Origin: Pegea sp. RAD2-039
Taxonomy: Eukaryota > Chordata > Thaliacea > Salpida > Salpidae
DNA length: 64,000 nt
Direction of reading: 5' to 3'
NCBI GenBank assembly: GCA_034620365.1
Contig: JAQGEQ010000048.1
Coordinates: 806,001-870,000, forward strand
Shown: positions 28,101-40,557 of the stretch, piece after piece
Layout: each line of letters starts with the position of its first letter
Numbering within the stretch: the stretch's first letter is position 1
Translations under genes and position numbers: made by a program
Notes under the pieces: generated by a model
What the model saw: the letters and a program-made list of their open reading frames with translations, nothing else
What the model was told of the DNA's origin: nothing
The model's database searches: none

Positions 28101-31100
28101 TCATCAAATTGTTTTCATAAAATGAAATAGTCATTAATTTCTAATCTTATTTCTTACTTGTTGGATCTTATCTTCACCAACCTGTTCTTGTATTTCCACT
28201 TCTTCTCATAATTCTCTTATTTCTTATCAAAAAATTTCAAATCACGTAGGTTAGCAGCTATTTTGTTGTAAAGTGTTTGTTTTTGTTCTTTTATTGTTCT
28301 TATATGTTGGCTAGTGAGGTTATTCTTTAGTTGTTTGATAAGGAACTTTATTTTAGAATATTTTTATTCAACTTGAAACAATTTAAAGAATTCAGACATC
28401 GTGTCAGCAACAAGCTAACAAAAGAGGAATTTTTCCAACTTTTCCATTATTTTAATGAATTCATTTTTATTAGTTGACTAGTCACTGAAAAGTTTCAAAA
28501 TCTTACTTAGAAGCCTTAGGTAAAATTTGGAAGGAATAAATGTTGCTTAAAGTAATTTTGAAGCTATAGGTAGCCAAATGAAAGTAATTCTTTCACTACA
28601 AGTCAGCTCATTCCGTTCCGCATGATTAACTAAGCCTCACATTTCCACTTGATATTTTACAAATAAAATTTTTGCAAATGTTCTTTCATATCTCATTTTG
28701 CTATCAGCTAGCTCTGATCATCTGAAATCATTTTTTAAAAATTGTGTTATTACTTCTGAGTTTATGTTTTAGATTTATATTTAATTTTCTAAATAGATGT
28801 ATTTGATGATAAGATGAAGTTTATATTTGATTTTGTTCAGATTAAAAATTAAATTATTTAGTTTTTTGTCTCAGTTTTCAAAACTGTTTTTTTTGTCTAA
28901 TGTTTTTAGGTTATTTTTCGAATAAAAAGGATTTATTTTCAGCATGGGAATTTGCTATCTTGTCAACAAGAACAGTTAAATTTATTTTTTTTCTTTATAA
29001 TGAGAGGTTTCTTTTCATATTTAGTTTAAAGAGTTTTTGTTCCTATAATTCAAATTGGAAATATTAGAAAAAGGATTTGAAAGTAATAATGTATCTGCAT
29101 GATATTGATTTTTAATGTTTTTTCGTATGTAAGTTTTTCTTCTACTTTAAACCTAATTAAAAATGTTTTTTTTATCAAAAGTTCAAAGTATATCAAAGTT
29201 TTTTGATTAAAAAGTTTGGTTTTGTAAATAAAGTTGAAAAGTTAGATGAGTTTTGAGATCATTTGTTTTCTTTATCTTAGACATAAATTTATAAAATAAA
29301 ATATAATATTTATACAAATTTTAGATAATATCTATCAAAAAAGTTGAATAAAAATGTTTTTTTTTCTGATTATCATCAATATTTAAAAGTTTTGATGTTT
29401 AAATTATTTTCATAAATATATAAACATTGTTTTTATAGAATTTAAAATTTTTCAAGCCAAAACTCAAATACCACAAGAGAATACTGGGCTTAAGATATCA
29501 GGGATGAATAACAGTAGTTTCAGTGTAATAAGTTCAGTAGGTGGATTACTGACTTCAGAAAAAAGAACTCTTCATGTAAGAGCATTGTTTGATTATGATT
29601 CTCAAAAAGATTCTGGATTGCCAAGTAAAGGTCAGTAATTTGTTACTCTTATTGATTCAGTTTGTTTTATATTTCTAATTAAAAAGAAAATCTTTTATTA
29701 AACTCTGAGCTCTTTACTATTTTTCTAAATTGTTTTTCTTAGTCAATGTCCAACCGCAAAACATGACTTGTGTCAATTTCATGAAAATAGAACATCAACA
29801 CAAACAACCCACTTAAAAGTTTCATAAGAGTTATACAAAAGCACAATTTCAATATAAGTCTCAAAACTTCATCTACAAGTAGAAAACTCCATAAAAATTT
29901 TCCATAAAATTTATAGAAGCATTTAGAAGCTAATTAGTTTGTAAATTACTTGTAATGAAATTTATTTACAGGTTTATCGTTTCGTTATGGTGATATTCTT
30001 CATATAATAAATGCAAGCGACAACGAATGGTGGCAAGCCAGACGAGTGGTAATTGTTTACGTTTTTTGGTGTTTGGAAATATTAAGCTGTAATTGATAGC
30101 TTCATAAAACCAGATAGTTGATTATTTGAAGTTTTTCAAACTTCTGCTGATATTCAACAGGAAGGTGAACATGATAGTGAAGAGTATGGAGTTGTTCCAG
30201 GAAAGCTCCGAGTTGAAAGACGGGAAAGAGCTAGATTAAAACAAGTGAAGTTTTCTCACAGTCAACCTTCAGTCATTGATAAGGTGGAAAAAAAAACTGA
30301 AATTTGTTGTTTGGATTCAAAAAAATATTTTTATTATCACGAATTTCAAACTTTTGTTTTTGTTTTCAGCTTAATTACAGCTGTAAAAGCTTAATTTTGT
30401 TTTGAATAAGACTTGTTCATACTTGCTAAACATCAATTTAAACTTGAATAATACTAGCAAGTTTTCAAGAAGTTGTAATTTTCTTCTTTAGGATTCTGCT
30501 TATAATCATGTAAAACGAAAACGAAGTCATACATTTAGCAGAAAATTTCCATTTTACAAAAGTAGAGAGAACTTAGACGAAGGAAGCGATGCTGAAAACA
30601 GTTAGTATCAATCCCTAATCACCCCATTTCATCAATTACCTCCAATCACAACTTTCATGTCTAAATATTTTGTTACAGATCAAATTGTTTCAAGTCAAAG
30701 TGACAGTGAAACAAGCATCAGTGAGTTTAAATTGAAGTTTGATTATTAATTCATCAACATTAAGTTGATGTTGAAATAGTATCTAAGAAAATACTTTCTT
30801 ATATTTTGATCTTTTTTTATTATTCAACTTTTTCAACTTTGAATCAAAACTTTTTGCAAAATTATAATAAGATTTTGAAGAGCACTAGACAACTCGATCT
30901 ATTGCAATAACTGTTTTTAAATCAATAAAATTTTGATTAAATATTTTGTTTCAACAGAGGAAGACGTTATCCACTCTTATGAAGTTGTGGTGCAGAAAGA
31001 ATGTGAGTTTTATGATTTGATAAAAGAAAATATTTATCTGATTTTGATTTTAAAAAAGATTAAATTTGTAGATAATAATGATTTGTTATTTCTTATTCAA

Positions 31101-33307
31101 AAATTGTTAAATTTAGCTCATAAAATGGCAAGTTTAAAAAAAACTAATTAAATCTTTGTTTAATTTTTTAATTACATTTGTAACAACTTCCTACAAGGCA
31201 ATCAAAAGTTCTTTTTTATTTACTTTAAAACCAATAATGACATGAAATATCATAAAAAAAACATTTGAAAGCCACCTTTGTCTAAACCCTTTTCTAATTG
31301 ATCGCTTTTAAGTTTCTATCTGTTTTCAGTGAAGTATACACGACCTGTGGTTTTGCTTGGTCCTTTTAAGGATCGAATCAATGATGACCTTCTGTATGAG
31401 AATCCAGAGAAATTCAGTTCTTGTGTTCCTCGTTAGTTTGAAACGTTCTTTTTCATAAATTTAATTATTTAATTAAAATTTAATTTCATGAAATCAATAA
31501 TTAGGCCGTCAAGAAAGTTTGGTTTATGCACGAGAGCCTGAAATGTTTTTAAACAGACACCACAAGACCTGCTCGAGAAGATGAAGTAAATGGCCGTGAA
31601 TACCATTTCGTTAACTCCCGGCAACAGATGGAAGAAGACATCAAAAATAATTTTTTCATAGAAGCAGGCCAGTACAACGACAACTTGTATGGAACAAGTG
31701 TCCGGTCTGTTAAGGACGTCGCCGAACAGGTCCGCAAGTTTTTACTGTTAAAATACAATAACAAAGTAGATAAGGTTTTCGGATTGTACATTAGCATCAA
31801 TTCCGTTTGTTTTTTTTTGTTTCTATCTGATGCATTTGTCGATAAGTTTATTTTTCTTCTTAATAATCAATGATAAATTTGAAAATACATTTTGAAAGTT
31901 TATCGAATTATTTTCAACTAAACTTGTTGAGATCTTGTTTTTATTTTCTAAGTTTGATTTATCTTGTTTATTCAAAAGTTAAATTTTAACTTTTGTAAAT
32001 TATTGATGCAAAATGAAACATTGAAATTTCAATTTTATAATTTACTTCAGAATGATTCAATAATTCCAAAATAAAACTTTATTTCAAATATAGACAGTAA
32101 CTAACATCAAGTGTAATTATGTAGGGTAAACATTGCATTTTGGATGTATCAGGCAACGCTATTAAACGTCTTCAAGTCGCCGGCTTGTGGCCGATTGCTA
32201 TTTTCATTAAGCCTCCTTCTGTTCAGTGGCTCATGTAAGTTATTAACACAAATAAAGTTTGTAACTTTACTAAATTTATTTGGAACATCGAATAATTTAC
32301 TACTTTTTAGGGAGATGAACAAAAGATTAGTAGATGAACAAGCACGAAAAATTTTTGAACGTGCTGAAAGACAAGAGAATGAATTTGGAGAATATTTCAC
32401 AGGTAGATTGCTTCTGCGTTTGTCACGATTTAAAGAAAACATGAAAACATGTTTTCTAAAAACATATTAGCACTAATGTGCTTGGCTAGAAGCTTTAAAA
32501 AGAAATAGGATTTGGAAGATATTCTTCAATTTCCTCATCTTTAATTATTTTGAATTATAGTTAGATGGTCTTCACAGTTACTACAGACGTCAATGATTCT
32601 ACTGATGATGCATCTACTAATTATGTTTATATGTAAAGCTTCTAACGGCAAAATAAATTCGTATCGATTTTTTCATGAATTGACAAGAAAATAGATGAGA
32701 ACTCATCAACTTAATTACTAGTCTACCTTACTTCCTCTATTTTTCAAATTAACTTCGCTTAACTGTCAACTTTACTAATTTACAAATCAACTTACCATCA
32801 TAAATTGAATTATAAAACTCTTGAAACGGATAATTTGCTCGTAATGGTTATCTGTTTACACTTTCTGCTGTCAACAAGAGCTTGCATCTTCTCATCTTCA
32901 GAAAGATCTGATTAAATCCTTTCCTTGAGAAGCTGAAAAAATCTTTACTCCTTATTTGATGGTATTTAAAAATCATGATTTTCACCCGGGCAAGTGTTTC
33001 AATATTTATCCCAAAGACTTCATAGATCTCATCAGTAACTCCAACTCTTCAAGATCTCTTTGAATCTTCAATTAATTTTTTATCTTCAAAGATACTTTGA
33101 AGAAAGATCTTTGTAGTAGCTTGCGATCTAGAAGTTAATCTCACATCCACCCACTGGATTGTTTTGATGACATTTTTCTTTTCAGCGATTGTTCGAGGTG
33201 AAACTGTCGAACAACTTCATGAAAACGTGACAGCAGTCATTAAAGAACAAAGTAGATCTCGAGTTTGGTTACCTCTAAATGAAGAAAAAAACTCGGGGCA
33301 TACCTGA
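19191..33307 (+). CDS. dlg: Discs large homologue (MAGUK: L27, three PDZ, SH3, HOOK, guanylate kinase-like)
   Basis: Membrane-associated scaffold of septate or synaptic junctions. Twenty-four coding exons: 19191-19209, 19438-19563, 19692-19828, 22777-22977, 24189-24239, 24473-24597, 24670-24768, 25224-25345, 25853-25989, 26040-26352, 26408-26555, 26612-26768, 27286-27388, 29439-29630, 29972-30048, 30161-30283, 30492-30600, 30679-30720, 30958-31002, 31330-31431, 31557-31729, 32125-32234, 32311-32402, 33186-33307. They sum to 2,925 nt, or 974 aa, close to the usual DLG length. L27 (~8-65, '[10 protein letters not shown]'); PDZ1 (~173-262, GFSIAGG); PDZ2 (~283-375, GFSIAGG); Pro-rich linker; PDZ3 (~494-577, GFNIVGG); SH3 (~621-690, ALFDYD...WWQARR); HOOK with '[12 protein letters not shown]'; GK (~778-968, [17 protein letters not shown]...HTTRP). 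The GK P-loop lacks the GKS/T of active kinases, as in all DLGs. Large introns follow exons 3, 4 and 13. Confidence 0.95.
19829..22776. other. Long dlg intron 3
   Basis: A 2.9-kb AT-rich intron separating the L27 exons from the rest of dlg. In other animals alternative promoters here produce DLG forms without L27, so a second start is possible, but I see no sequence proof of one. It carries a LINE 3'-end scrap at about 20050-20360. The acceptor at 22774-22776 is followed in phase 0 by '[10 protein letters not shown]'. Confidence 0.5.
20050..20360 (-). mobile_element. LINE 3'-end fragment
   Basis: The stretch at 20290-20360 ('atgatgaagtcgggaaa...attgaaaaagt') matches 38612-38665, which lies downstream of the RT relic at 38.8-39.2 kb. 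The stretch at 20210-20260 matches 43450-43500, downstream of the second relic. It therefore looks like the 3' untranslated part of the same LINE family in the same orientation. No coding part is present, and the short open frame it contains is incidental. Confidence 0.45.
27389..29438. other. Long dlg intron 13 (between PDZ3 and SH3)
   Basis: A 2.0-kb AT-rich intron. It contains one G+C-rich motif, CCACGAGGTGGCGG at 27540-27553, resembling a CTCF core site. No exon or repeat is recognised. Confidence 0.5.
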
Positions 33308-34843
33308 AATATTCATCTTCATTCTGAACTGGTTATTATCATGACACAATAAGACTGAAGATCAATTCATTTTTTGATATAGACAAACATTTGATAAATT
33401 CTTACTTTTTTAGATCATGTAAGTTTACTTGCATTCGATTATTGTTACTCTATAATGGTACTTGAAATTTCATTTTTGCTTTGTTTTTATTTTTGAATTA
33501 TTTGTTTCAATTGATGATAAGAAAGAGTGCTTTTAAAACTATCTCCAAGCTAAATAATTTGTTATTTTGTTGTGCAAAAATTTGGTTTGTAGATTTCATG
33601 GTTTTGAGTAAAAAAACATTGACAATTTTTCTTATGCCTAATTTAACTTACTGTCAATAATTCAATAAGTCATCTATTTGAATCATCGAAATCTTTGTAA
33701 TACAATATGTTTGACAAATAGTGTTTTTATGTACAGCTTGCTCGTAACTTTTTAGTCACTAACACTTCTTTCTCTAATTGTCAAAGTACCCAACCATATG
33801 TAGTTTTCTTGTATTCGATTATTTCTATTTTAATGTATTTTATAACTATTTATATGTAAAATGCCGCAATTTGCTTTGTAACTTCACTGTAGTTAATTCT
33901 GTACGCTTACATAAAAATATTTTAATTTAGTAGAAAATTTATTATAATACATCATGTAAATCACAGTTTCAACTATTGGTACTTTAGATTAGTTTATGAT
34001 CCTCTTAAATACAATGGCTAGCTAATATTAAAAGTTTTATCTTAATATTAAATAATCATTCCTTTATTAAAACATTTATAAATGAGCTTAATGTATTCTG
34101 ATTTTGACGTGAATTAATTAGATCCATTAAATGAATGATCTAATCACTTATTATTCAAAGACCTTTTTTATGCATGAAATGTTGCTGCTTTTCACCATTT
34201 GTTTCGATTACTTTGCTCTAACAACTTGTCTGTTGTGTTGTACCAACAATTGTCACCCTGAGATATATTTATTTGTATGTTTTACATAAAACAGCAAATA
34301 CAAGTGGGGTTTAATATAATTTCAGCTGTCAACTCTTAAACAATTTGTTATATTAAATTATCAACTTTTTTAAATAATTTCATTCAAAATTAGTTGGAAA
34401 ATCGATAATTCTCTGTCAAAATATTGGGTAACAAACTAGATTATAAAATATTACATCAGACCCAAATGACTTTCATCACTGTCTACAGGTTTTTCTTAGA
34501 TTAAAACTGTATAAAATAGTATGAACATATTCGTATCTCCTAAACGAATATTTTACTATTTAGGTTATTGTAAACTGGAATATATATTCAAATTAAAATA
34601 AATATTTTCAATCAGTAGATCTCTCTGACAAAATATTTTGGAAATTGATCATTTCTCAAAAATGTTTTTTTATTTACTCTAAAAATAATAGTTTTGTGAT
34701 TACAACTGTAAAAATGTAGATTTTTTCTCAAGTTTTTATTGAACTTTATAGCGATACAATAAGACTAAGTAACTGAAATATGTCAATAAATCAAATTCCG
34801 ACTTTGTCACAAAGGTATATTCGAAAATATAGGTAAACACATC
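33308..34843. other. Intergenic spacer, convergent 3' ends of dlg and ALG6
   Basis: AT-rich; holds the 3' UTRs of two convergent genes. I recognise no further gene or repeat. Confidence 0.5.
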
Positions 34844-36373
34844 TTAAATGTATTTTTTTACATTTGAATTTAAATTGAACTGAAAATAGTTAAAAAATAA
34901 ACTGAAGCTGATGAATAGAATGCAAGAAACAAAAGAGTTAATAAGTGGAAATAGATGCGGGTACTTAGCAGGGGGATGAGGAGATATGAGAGGTAGAAAC
35001 ATCAAAACAAACCCGGCTATGATCAACAACCAGCTAATCACAACACATTGCTGTTTCCTTGTATTAGTGTTCTTTATATTAAATGTAGAAAAGATTTGAT
35101 AAACTTGAGAAGATACTGAACCATGTTGACAAAAACAAATACTTAAAAACAACAGCGATGACGAGAAAGTTTGCAAGACTAATCCATCGCGCAGAAGAAG
35201 CGGGAACATGCTTACTACACTCCAATGTAAGAACAAAGTGATTGGGAGAGTTAGAGTTGTGTCATAGAGCAAGCAAGCGCTTATGGCAGGGATCAAGATG
35301 GTTTTTTCATGAACATGGTACGAAAATAAAAAGAAGATAAGAGAAACATTTAACAAAGTCCATTTCAAATTTCTTATTGTAGGCTGACAAAATAAGTATA
35401 AGCAAGAAGGTAGGCAAGACAACAAAGTCGTGAACGTAGTAAGTATCAACATAACATTTGAGCTAAAAAGTTCTTTAAATTTAATAAAAGGAGATAAAGC
35501 ACACCATACAGTTGCTACTTTATCTTCAAACAGACCTCGGTTGACTGGAAAAATTCGAGAAAAAACTTCTGTTGCAGATTCCACACTAGTGAGAAAAGGA
35601 AACCACATAACAACAAAGCTAATAACAACTGTCAAAGCAACTTGTACAAATAATTTAAAACCTTGAATAAGACCAGAACGATATATTTTTCCGAGTAAGT
35701 AGAAAAATATCGGCAAAGCATGATAAAGCTCCATTTGTTTATAGTTAAGCGCTGCACAAAACATAAAAGAACCAAATAAATGGCTGTTGACTTGAAAGGC
35801 ATAAATACTAAGCAACATAAACCCAAGGCTAACACAATTGTATTGAAAATGGCCATAATCTATTAGAATAAGGCCTGGGTAAAAAAGAATCAACATTGAG
35901 AAGGAAATAAATGGATTAGCTTTGTTATTGGAATTATTTTTTGGTGTTAAGCATTCAAAAAGTACAACAGCTGAGTGGAATATTAAAAGATCAGCAGCAA
36001 GTACAGTAAGCCGCATAAAGATTTTATGTTCTTGACTCTCAAAACCATGTGAATTTTTTAATTCAATCCATCTTGGATCAATTATAGATGCTATAATCCC
36101 ACATAACCAACTGTGGTAGGCAGTTAATGGTGGGTAATCTAAGCCCCAGTATAATAAATTATTTGAGGATGTATTTTTGTACCAGTTTTTAATGTCTAAA
36201 TTAACAGTAATTTCTTGCCAATGTCGTTGTGCTTCATAATCTCCATACATTGGGGGTTTCCCTGCTCCAGAGTATGGCCCTAAGGAAATGGCCCATCTTA
36301 GAAATATTGAGAATATTAGCTGAAATAAGGTAGATATATTTTTCATTTGGTTTTTCATAACTAAATTTGACAT
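34844..36373 (-). CDS. ALG6: ALG6, dolichyl-P-Glc:Man9GlcNAc2-PP-dolichol alpha-1,3-glucosyltransferase
   Basis: Adds the first glucose to the lipid-linked Man9GlcNAc2 oligosaccharide, using dolichyl-phosphate glucose in the ER membrane, before N-glycan transfer. A single uninterrupted frame of 509 aa, the normal length for the family. ALG6 hallmarks: 'SGAGKPPMYGDYEAQRHW' (luminal loop with the Asp essential in GT57 enzymes), 'WGLDYPPLTAYHSWL', 'LNYKQMELYHALPIF' and a later 'HVHEKTILIPAIS'. Many hydrophobic segments fit a polytopic ER protein. These motifs match ALG6 rather than ALG8. The ATG at 36371-36373 precedes the first membrane segment; two in-frame ATGs follow closely, so the exact start may be internal. 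It is unusual in lacking introns while its neighbours have 9-31 exons; it may be a functional retrocopy or have lost introns. Confidence 0.95.
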   Translation of the reverse strand: MSNLVMKNQMKNISTLFQLIFSIFLRWAISLGPYSGAGKPPMYGDYEAQRHWQEITVNLDIKNWYKNTSSNNLLYWGLDYPPLTAYHSWLCGIIASIIDPRWIELKNSHGFESQEHKIFMRLTVLAADLLIFHSAVVLFECLTPKNNSNNKANPFISFSMLILFYPGLILIDYGHFQYNCVSLGFMLLSIYAFQVNSHLFGSFMFCAALNYKQMELYHALPIFFYLLGKIYRSGLIQGFKLFVQVALTVVISFVVMWFPFLTSVESATEVFSRIFPVNRGLFEDKVATVWCALSPFIKFKELFSSNVMLILTTFTTLLSCLPSCLYLFCQPTIRNLKWTLLNVSLIFFLFSYHVHEKTILIPAISACLLYDTTLTLPITLFLHWSVVSMFPLLLRDGLVLQTFSSSLLFLSICFCQHGSVSSQVYQIFSTFNIKNTNTRKQQCVVISWLLIIAGFVLMFLPLISPHPPAKYPHLFPLINSFVSCILFISFSLFFNYFQFNLNSNVKKYI

Positions 36374-38599
36374 TTTTTATATATCTGTGATATAAAATGA
36401 TGACAAAATTTTGATACTTTTAAATACTTTTGATATATGTAAGATTTATTCAAATTAATTGAAATATTCAGTGAAATCTACTTTAATTAATATTAAAATA
36501 TTTTATTTTTAAAAATTATGTTACAAAACCCATGAAAATATTTATGCATGTATGAAAAACTAATATAAAATAGTTATTGCAGTTGCACCATGGTTATGTA
36601 TAGTTTAAGTAGTAATTAAACATTAGACTACAAAAAAATAAAACTGTTAAAATTTAGTTAATCTTTTCTTATTTAATGAAAAAAAGTTAAATCAGAAGTG
36701 ATGATGACAACAAAATATTGTAAGTTCTAGTATATTTTAATAAAATAAGTTTGATCTAAAACTATAAAGAATCACTAAATAAATATTTATCCTAAAATAT
36801 TTTATTTTTAATGAAAAGTTTATATTAATTAGTAAACATTCAATTGTTGTTATATTTAGAGATGGCTATCACTAAAGAGCCTTAAAAACTCATCAAGTAA
36901 AAATTAAAATTAATTCCAATGTTTTAGCTTAATAATTTAAGATAATATGACTTGATATATAAATTGTTATTATTTCACTAGAAATACTCATTTAAAAATT
37001 AAAGGTATACAATCAGAATATTGTTTTAGAAGTTATATTCTATTTTAATTATAAATGGCTGCAAAATAATTTGAACGATTAAAACTTTGTAGCATATAAA
37101 TACTACTAAATTAATCTACAAAATTAGATTATATAATTTAGCTATTAATTTTAAACTTTTTATAATAAATTTTAGTTTAAATTTATAAAAAATTATCAAT
37201 CGAATAGTTTGGTCTAAAAACTAAAAAGAAAAACACATAAACATAATCGAAATAAATAAAAATATACTTATTAAACGTGTAATACGTCACACCAAACTTG
37301 CCGCATTTCAGTATTGAATTTGGCTAAATTTAAAAATGACCCGTTGGCAATGCAAATGGCAACAAAATGGTTGCAAATATATTCAAAGTATCGTTTGTTT
37401 AATTTGTTTTCTTTATAATAATTATATATAAAACCATATAAGAATCTAAAATAATCTAAAAATAAATTAAGAGCCGATGTTTGACTCTATATTTCCTGAA
37501 ATAAAATTTGTTGAAATTTATTTTTATGATGACTTACAAATATTTTTACTCAGTAAAAAACTTACTATAGTTTTGTTAAAAGTAATAAAATGTTGTTACT
37601 AGACCATAATTCATAGACAAAAATTTATGTAAACACTTATTCATTCATCTAGATTTTCATTCAATGTTTCAATTTGTTTATAAGTTTTTTGCTAAAAGTA
37701 TAAAAGATATTTTTTAATTTAAACTTCTTTGTAGATAAGTTGCTAACAAGTTTTGAAGAATTGTTTTTAATTTAGCTAAATCAAGTAAATTTAGCTAAAA
37801 TATATGGTTTCCTATAACCGGAAATATTAAGTAGATGATAATTCAATCGAATATCAATTAAATCGTAAGTTAAATCAAAGCTTGCAAAACTCATTATTTC
37901 ATTGCTTTTAGACCTTGGAAAATGAATACTTGCGAAATAAGAATAAATTTGAGCTGGGTAATGATATTTATTTGAGTTTCTTAAGACCAAATGAACATAA
38001 TTAACAGCTATAAATGCAGCACTCAATCTACTAATTACGCGTAAGTTTTAATTCACATTTGGCTGCAATATTAAAGAAATGTAATTAATTTCTAAATGTT
38101 AAAGTTTATAATAATTTCATTTTAAAATTATATCAAAAAATTTAGTTTCTATAATATTTCTATTTTATCTTAAGATCTTTGTGAGATTTAACTTGTTATG
38201 TCATAGAAAGCTACAATATCATAAAAAACCAATCAAATCACTTGATTCAAATAGTTATCTCCTCGAAACAGATGATTAATACAAGTGAACATTTAAGTAT
38301 CTGTTATCATCAAGATTCTTTTCCATTTCTAAGTACCATCAACCAGCAATGCAAGAAAATTATGAGTGCTTTTTATTTATTATGAAACACTTTTCTCTCT
38401 TGTCGAGGAATTCTGAAATTCTGAAATTGACTTAGTTGGCTTTATAACAATTTATTTAAGATATGTAATACAAGTTATTTACTTCATTCAAGTTATTTAT
38501 TTCACGTGGGTGCAGACTGATAGCATTAAAGTTCAATTGTAGTTTTGACGATATTACTCCAGTGGTGTTTTTAAAATAAGATTTTAAAAGTCATAAAAT
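36374..38599. other. Intergenic, upstream of ALG6
   Basis: Very AT-rich. One 81-codon open frame on the minus strand (37781-38026) has no recognisable relative, so I do not call it a gene. No repeat family is recognised before the LINE relic at 38.6 kb. Confidence 0.4.
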
Positions 38600-39165
38600 C
38601 TAATGTAGTGATGGAGTCGGGAAAGTTCGAACTGTAGTCGCTCTATTAAAAAGCTGTTAGTGCACTGGGTGTTACTGGAGTTGTTGAGTGTAGTAATTTT
38701 GAATGAAGAACCCCTGAGATATGTAAAAAAATCATTAAGAAACTATCATTATATTAAACAGTAAGAGGTCGAAGACAAGGCATCATTATTGCGTTGATTT
38801 TATATCAAACTTGTAGATACGGTCTTTGAATGAAAAAAGGGTACATAGTACATCTAAGAAAATCTTTCCTAGTGAGCGATCTTTGAAAAGATTCAAGTTT
38901 TAAATTCTTTTTAAGGTGAGAACTCCATACAGAAAAGTTGAACTGTAATTTGGGACGGATGCATACGGTAAAAAGTTTTAACAGTGTCCAAATATTTTTG
39001 GTATTGAAAGACTTGAGAGCTTTGTATGAAGTAGATTAACAAATTGTGAACAAATAATTTACGTGGTGAGCACACTTTAGAGAGATAACCAAGTCTTTAA
39101 TGAATGGATATTGGAAAATTATTGTGTATACATACAATTCAGATAGAGTCGAGTTTGAAAGTTCA
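38600..39165 (-). mobile_element. 5'-truncated LINE relic (CR1/jockey-like)
   Basis: The minus strand reads 'KNIWTLLKLFTVCIRPKLQ' followed by 'SVWSSHLKKNLKLESFQR' and 'SLTRKDFLRC'. This is the C-terminal thumb region of a LINE reverse transcriptase, a better-preserved version of the 9.8-kb copy. The 3' part (38612-38690) is shared with the scrap at 20.3 kb. There is no RT core. It abuts a second, opposite-strand LINE relic at about 39165. Confidence 0.65.
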
Positions 39166-39910
39166 TTTACAGACAGGTTCGACACTGTTGAAGATTAGCT
39201 GTCTGCCTATTCTCTTCAGTATGGTGAAATCATTTCTCACGAGCACTGAAGCAACAGTCCAGTACGACGGAAGTTGCTCTGTGCCATTGGCCATCAAAAA
39301 TAAAGTAAAACACGGATGTGTCCTTGCCCCAACGCTCTTAGGATTTTATTCTTATTGTTACTAAAACAAGCGTTTCATGCGTGTGATGAAGGAATTCACC
39401 TTCATTCAAGATCTGATGAAAGTTGTTTAATGCTGCACGTCTAAGGGTGAAGAGCAAGGTAAAAAGTATCTATATCTGCGACCTGATTTTCGCTGATGAC
39501 GTAGCAATCGTTGCACATTCAGCAAGAGAACTATAGATGCTGATAGACCGATTCTCAGCATCATGCAAAGACTTCTCAGCTAAGGAGCTAACATTCCACA
39601 GCCAATCAACATCGATGGTTGTGAAGTTGAGGCTGTAGACAACTTTGTTCATCTCAGCTCAAAAATAATATCAACAGCATCGATCAAAGCCGAGATCAAC
39701 AGTTACATCGGTAAAGCATCTGGCTCATTTGTATTTTCATTTCCAGGGTCTGGGATAAACCACAGCTATCTATCAAACCTAAAGCTGCTATGTACAGAAC
39801 CTGTCTGCAGTACGCTAATGTACGCCAGCGAAACCAGGACTTTGTTGCAAGCTAACGAAAGTAAACTCAACATTTTCGTTGTCTTCCCCGTGTATTACGT
39901 TTAACGTGAA
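39166..39910 (+). mobile_element. Endonuclease/reverse-transcriptase LINE relic
   Basis: Coding fragments in shifting frames: 'ATVQYDGSCSVPLAIKNKVK' then 'HGCVLAPTLLGF', 'LIFADDVAIVAHSAREL' (the catalytic Y/FADD box), 'IPQPINIDGCEVEAVDNFVH' then 'LSSKI', and 'LMYASETRTLLQANESKLN'. Their order matches the RT palm and thumb of widespread invertebrate non-LTR elements. Frameshifts and stops show it is dead. A short piece of the same element lies at 16.0 kb. Confidence 0.75.
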
Positions 39911-40203
39911 GATTATCCTGTGACGCATAAGTGAACGCTGAGTTGATGATAGCGTGCATAAGCCAATTAAAGATGCGGAACTTTAAATTATTGTTTAGAG
40001 AGCTGTTTTATAATAAACTTTTGTCAAACACTTATTCAGACTTTGATTTCGTACACTAAATATTTTTAAGGTAAGTAGTCGTATTCTAGAAAAGTGAATT
40101 CCATCTAAAAGCTAATAGTATTGTGTCTAAATGTTTATTGTCAAGGAGTTATACGAGTTGATTCCAGATCTTCTAATAACAGTGCAATTATCATTAAGCT
40201 TTT

Positions 40204-40557
40204 GTCCATCTGTGTGATGTAATGGTCGCCTGCCACACCTGCCTACTAGGCGAGAGGTCCCGAGTTCCAGCCCAGGTGGACACATATTTGCAAAAGTTCA
40301 TAAAAACGCGGGCGGAAAAGCTCTGTGATTTGGCGTCTTCTAGAAGTTTTGTCATCAACCTAATTCCCAATTTAAAGCAGAAGTTGGAGCGCCGTAGGTA
40401 GTTTGTCACTGTACTTAGTATCGTTTTGGCAGTCCCTGCGACACCAGCCGGACGCAGCCGCATCAGTCCGTTTGCTCCGTTTGTCTTGTTCGTTATTGTT
40501 GGCGTGGATTGTGGAATCCTGCTGAATGGACAACAACTAGATCTCCACAATTTCCGA
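40204..40557 (+). mobile_element. tRNA-derived SINE, copy 1
   Basis: The head (40204-40281) folds like a tRNA: acceptor arms GTCCATC (40204-40210) and GGTGGAC (40275-40281) pair over 7 bp. A box A-like region (GTGATGTAATGG) and a box B-like region (GGTCCCGAGTTCCAGCC) are in place. The head resembles tRNA-Val more than other tRNAs. A ~270-bp body follows, shared with the minus-strand copy at 49361-49704, including CAGTTTGTCACTGTACT-like and AACAACTAGATC-like blocks. The body contains a 32-bp segment (40329-40360) in the opposite orientation to the other copy. Confidence 0.75.

Noticed and set aside
32571-32634. Possible alternative last exon of dlg (acceptor near 32569-32575, short frame ending in a stop)
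   Set aside because: The preceding exon ends in phase 1. Joining it here breaks the frame or removes the conserved GK C-terminus, which is supplied intact by 33186-33307.
37781-38026. 81-codon open frame on the minus strand
   Set aside because: No recognisable family, no splice context and no signal beyond what AT-rich random sequence gives; not called as a gene.
40194-40550. 118-codon open frame on the minus strand at 40.2-40.6 kb
   Set aside because: It is the antisense of the tRNA-derived SINE; the frame is incidental.
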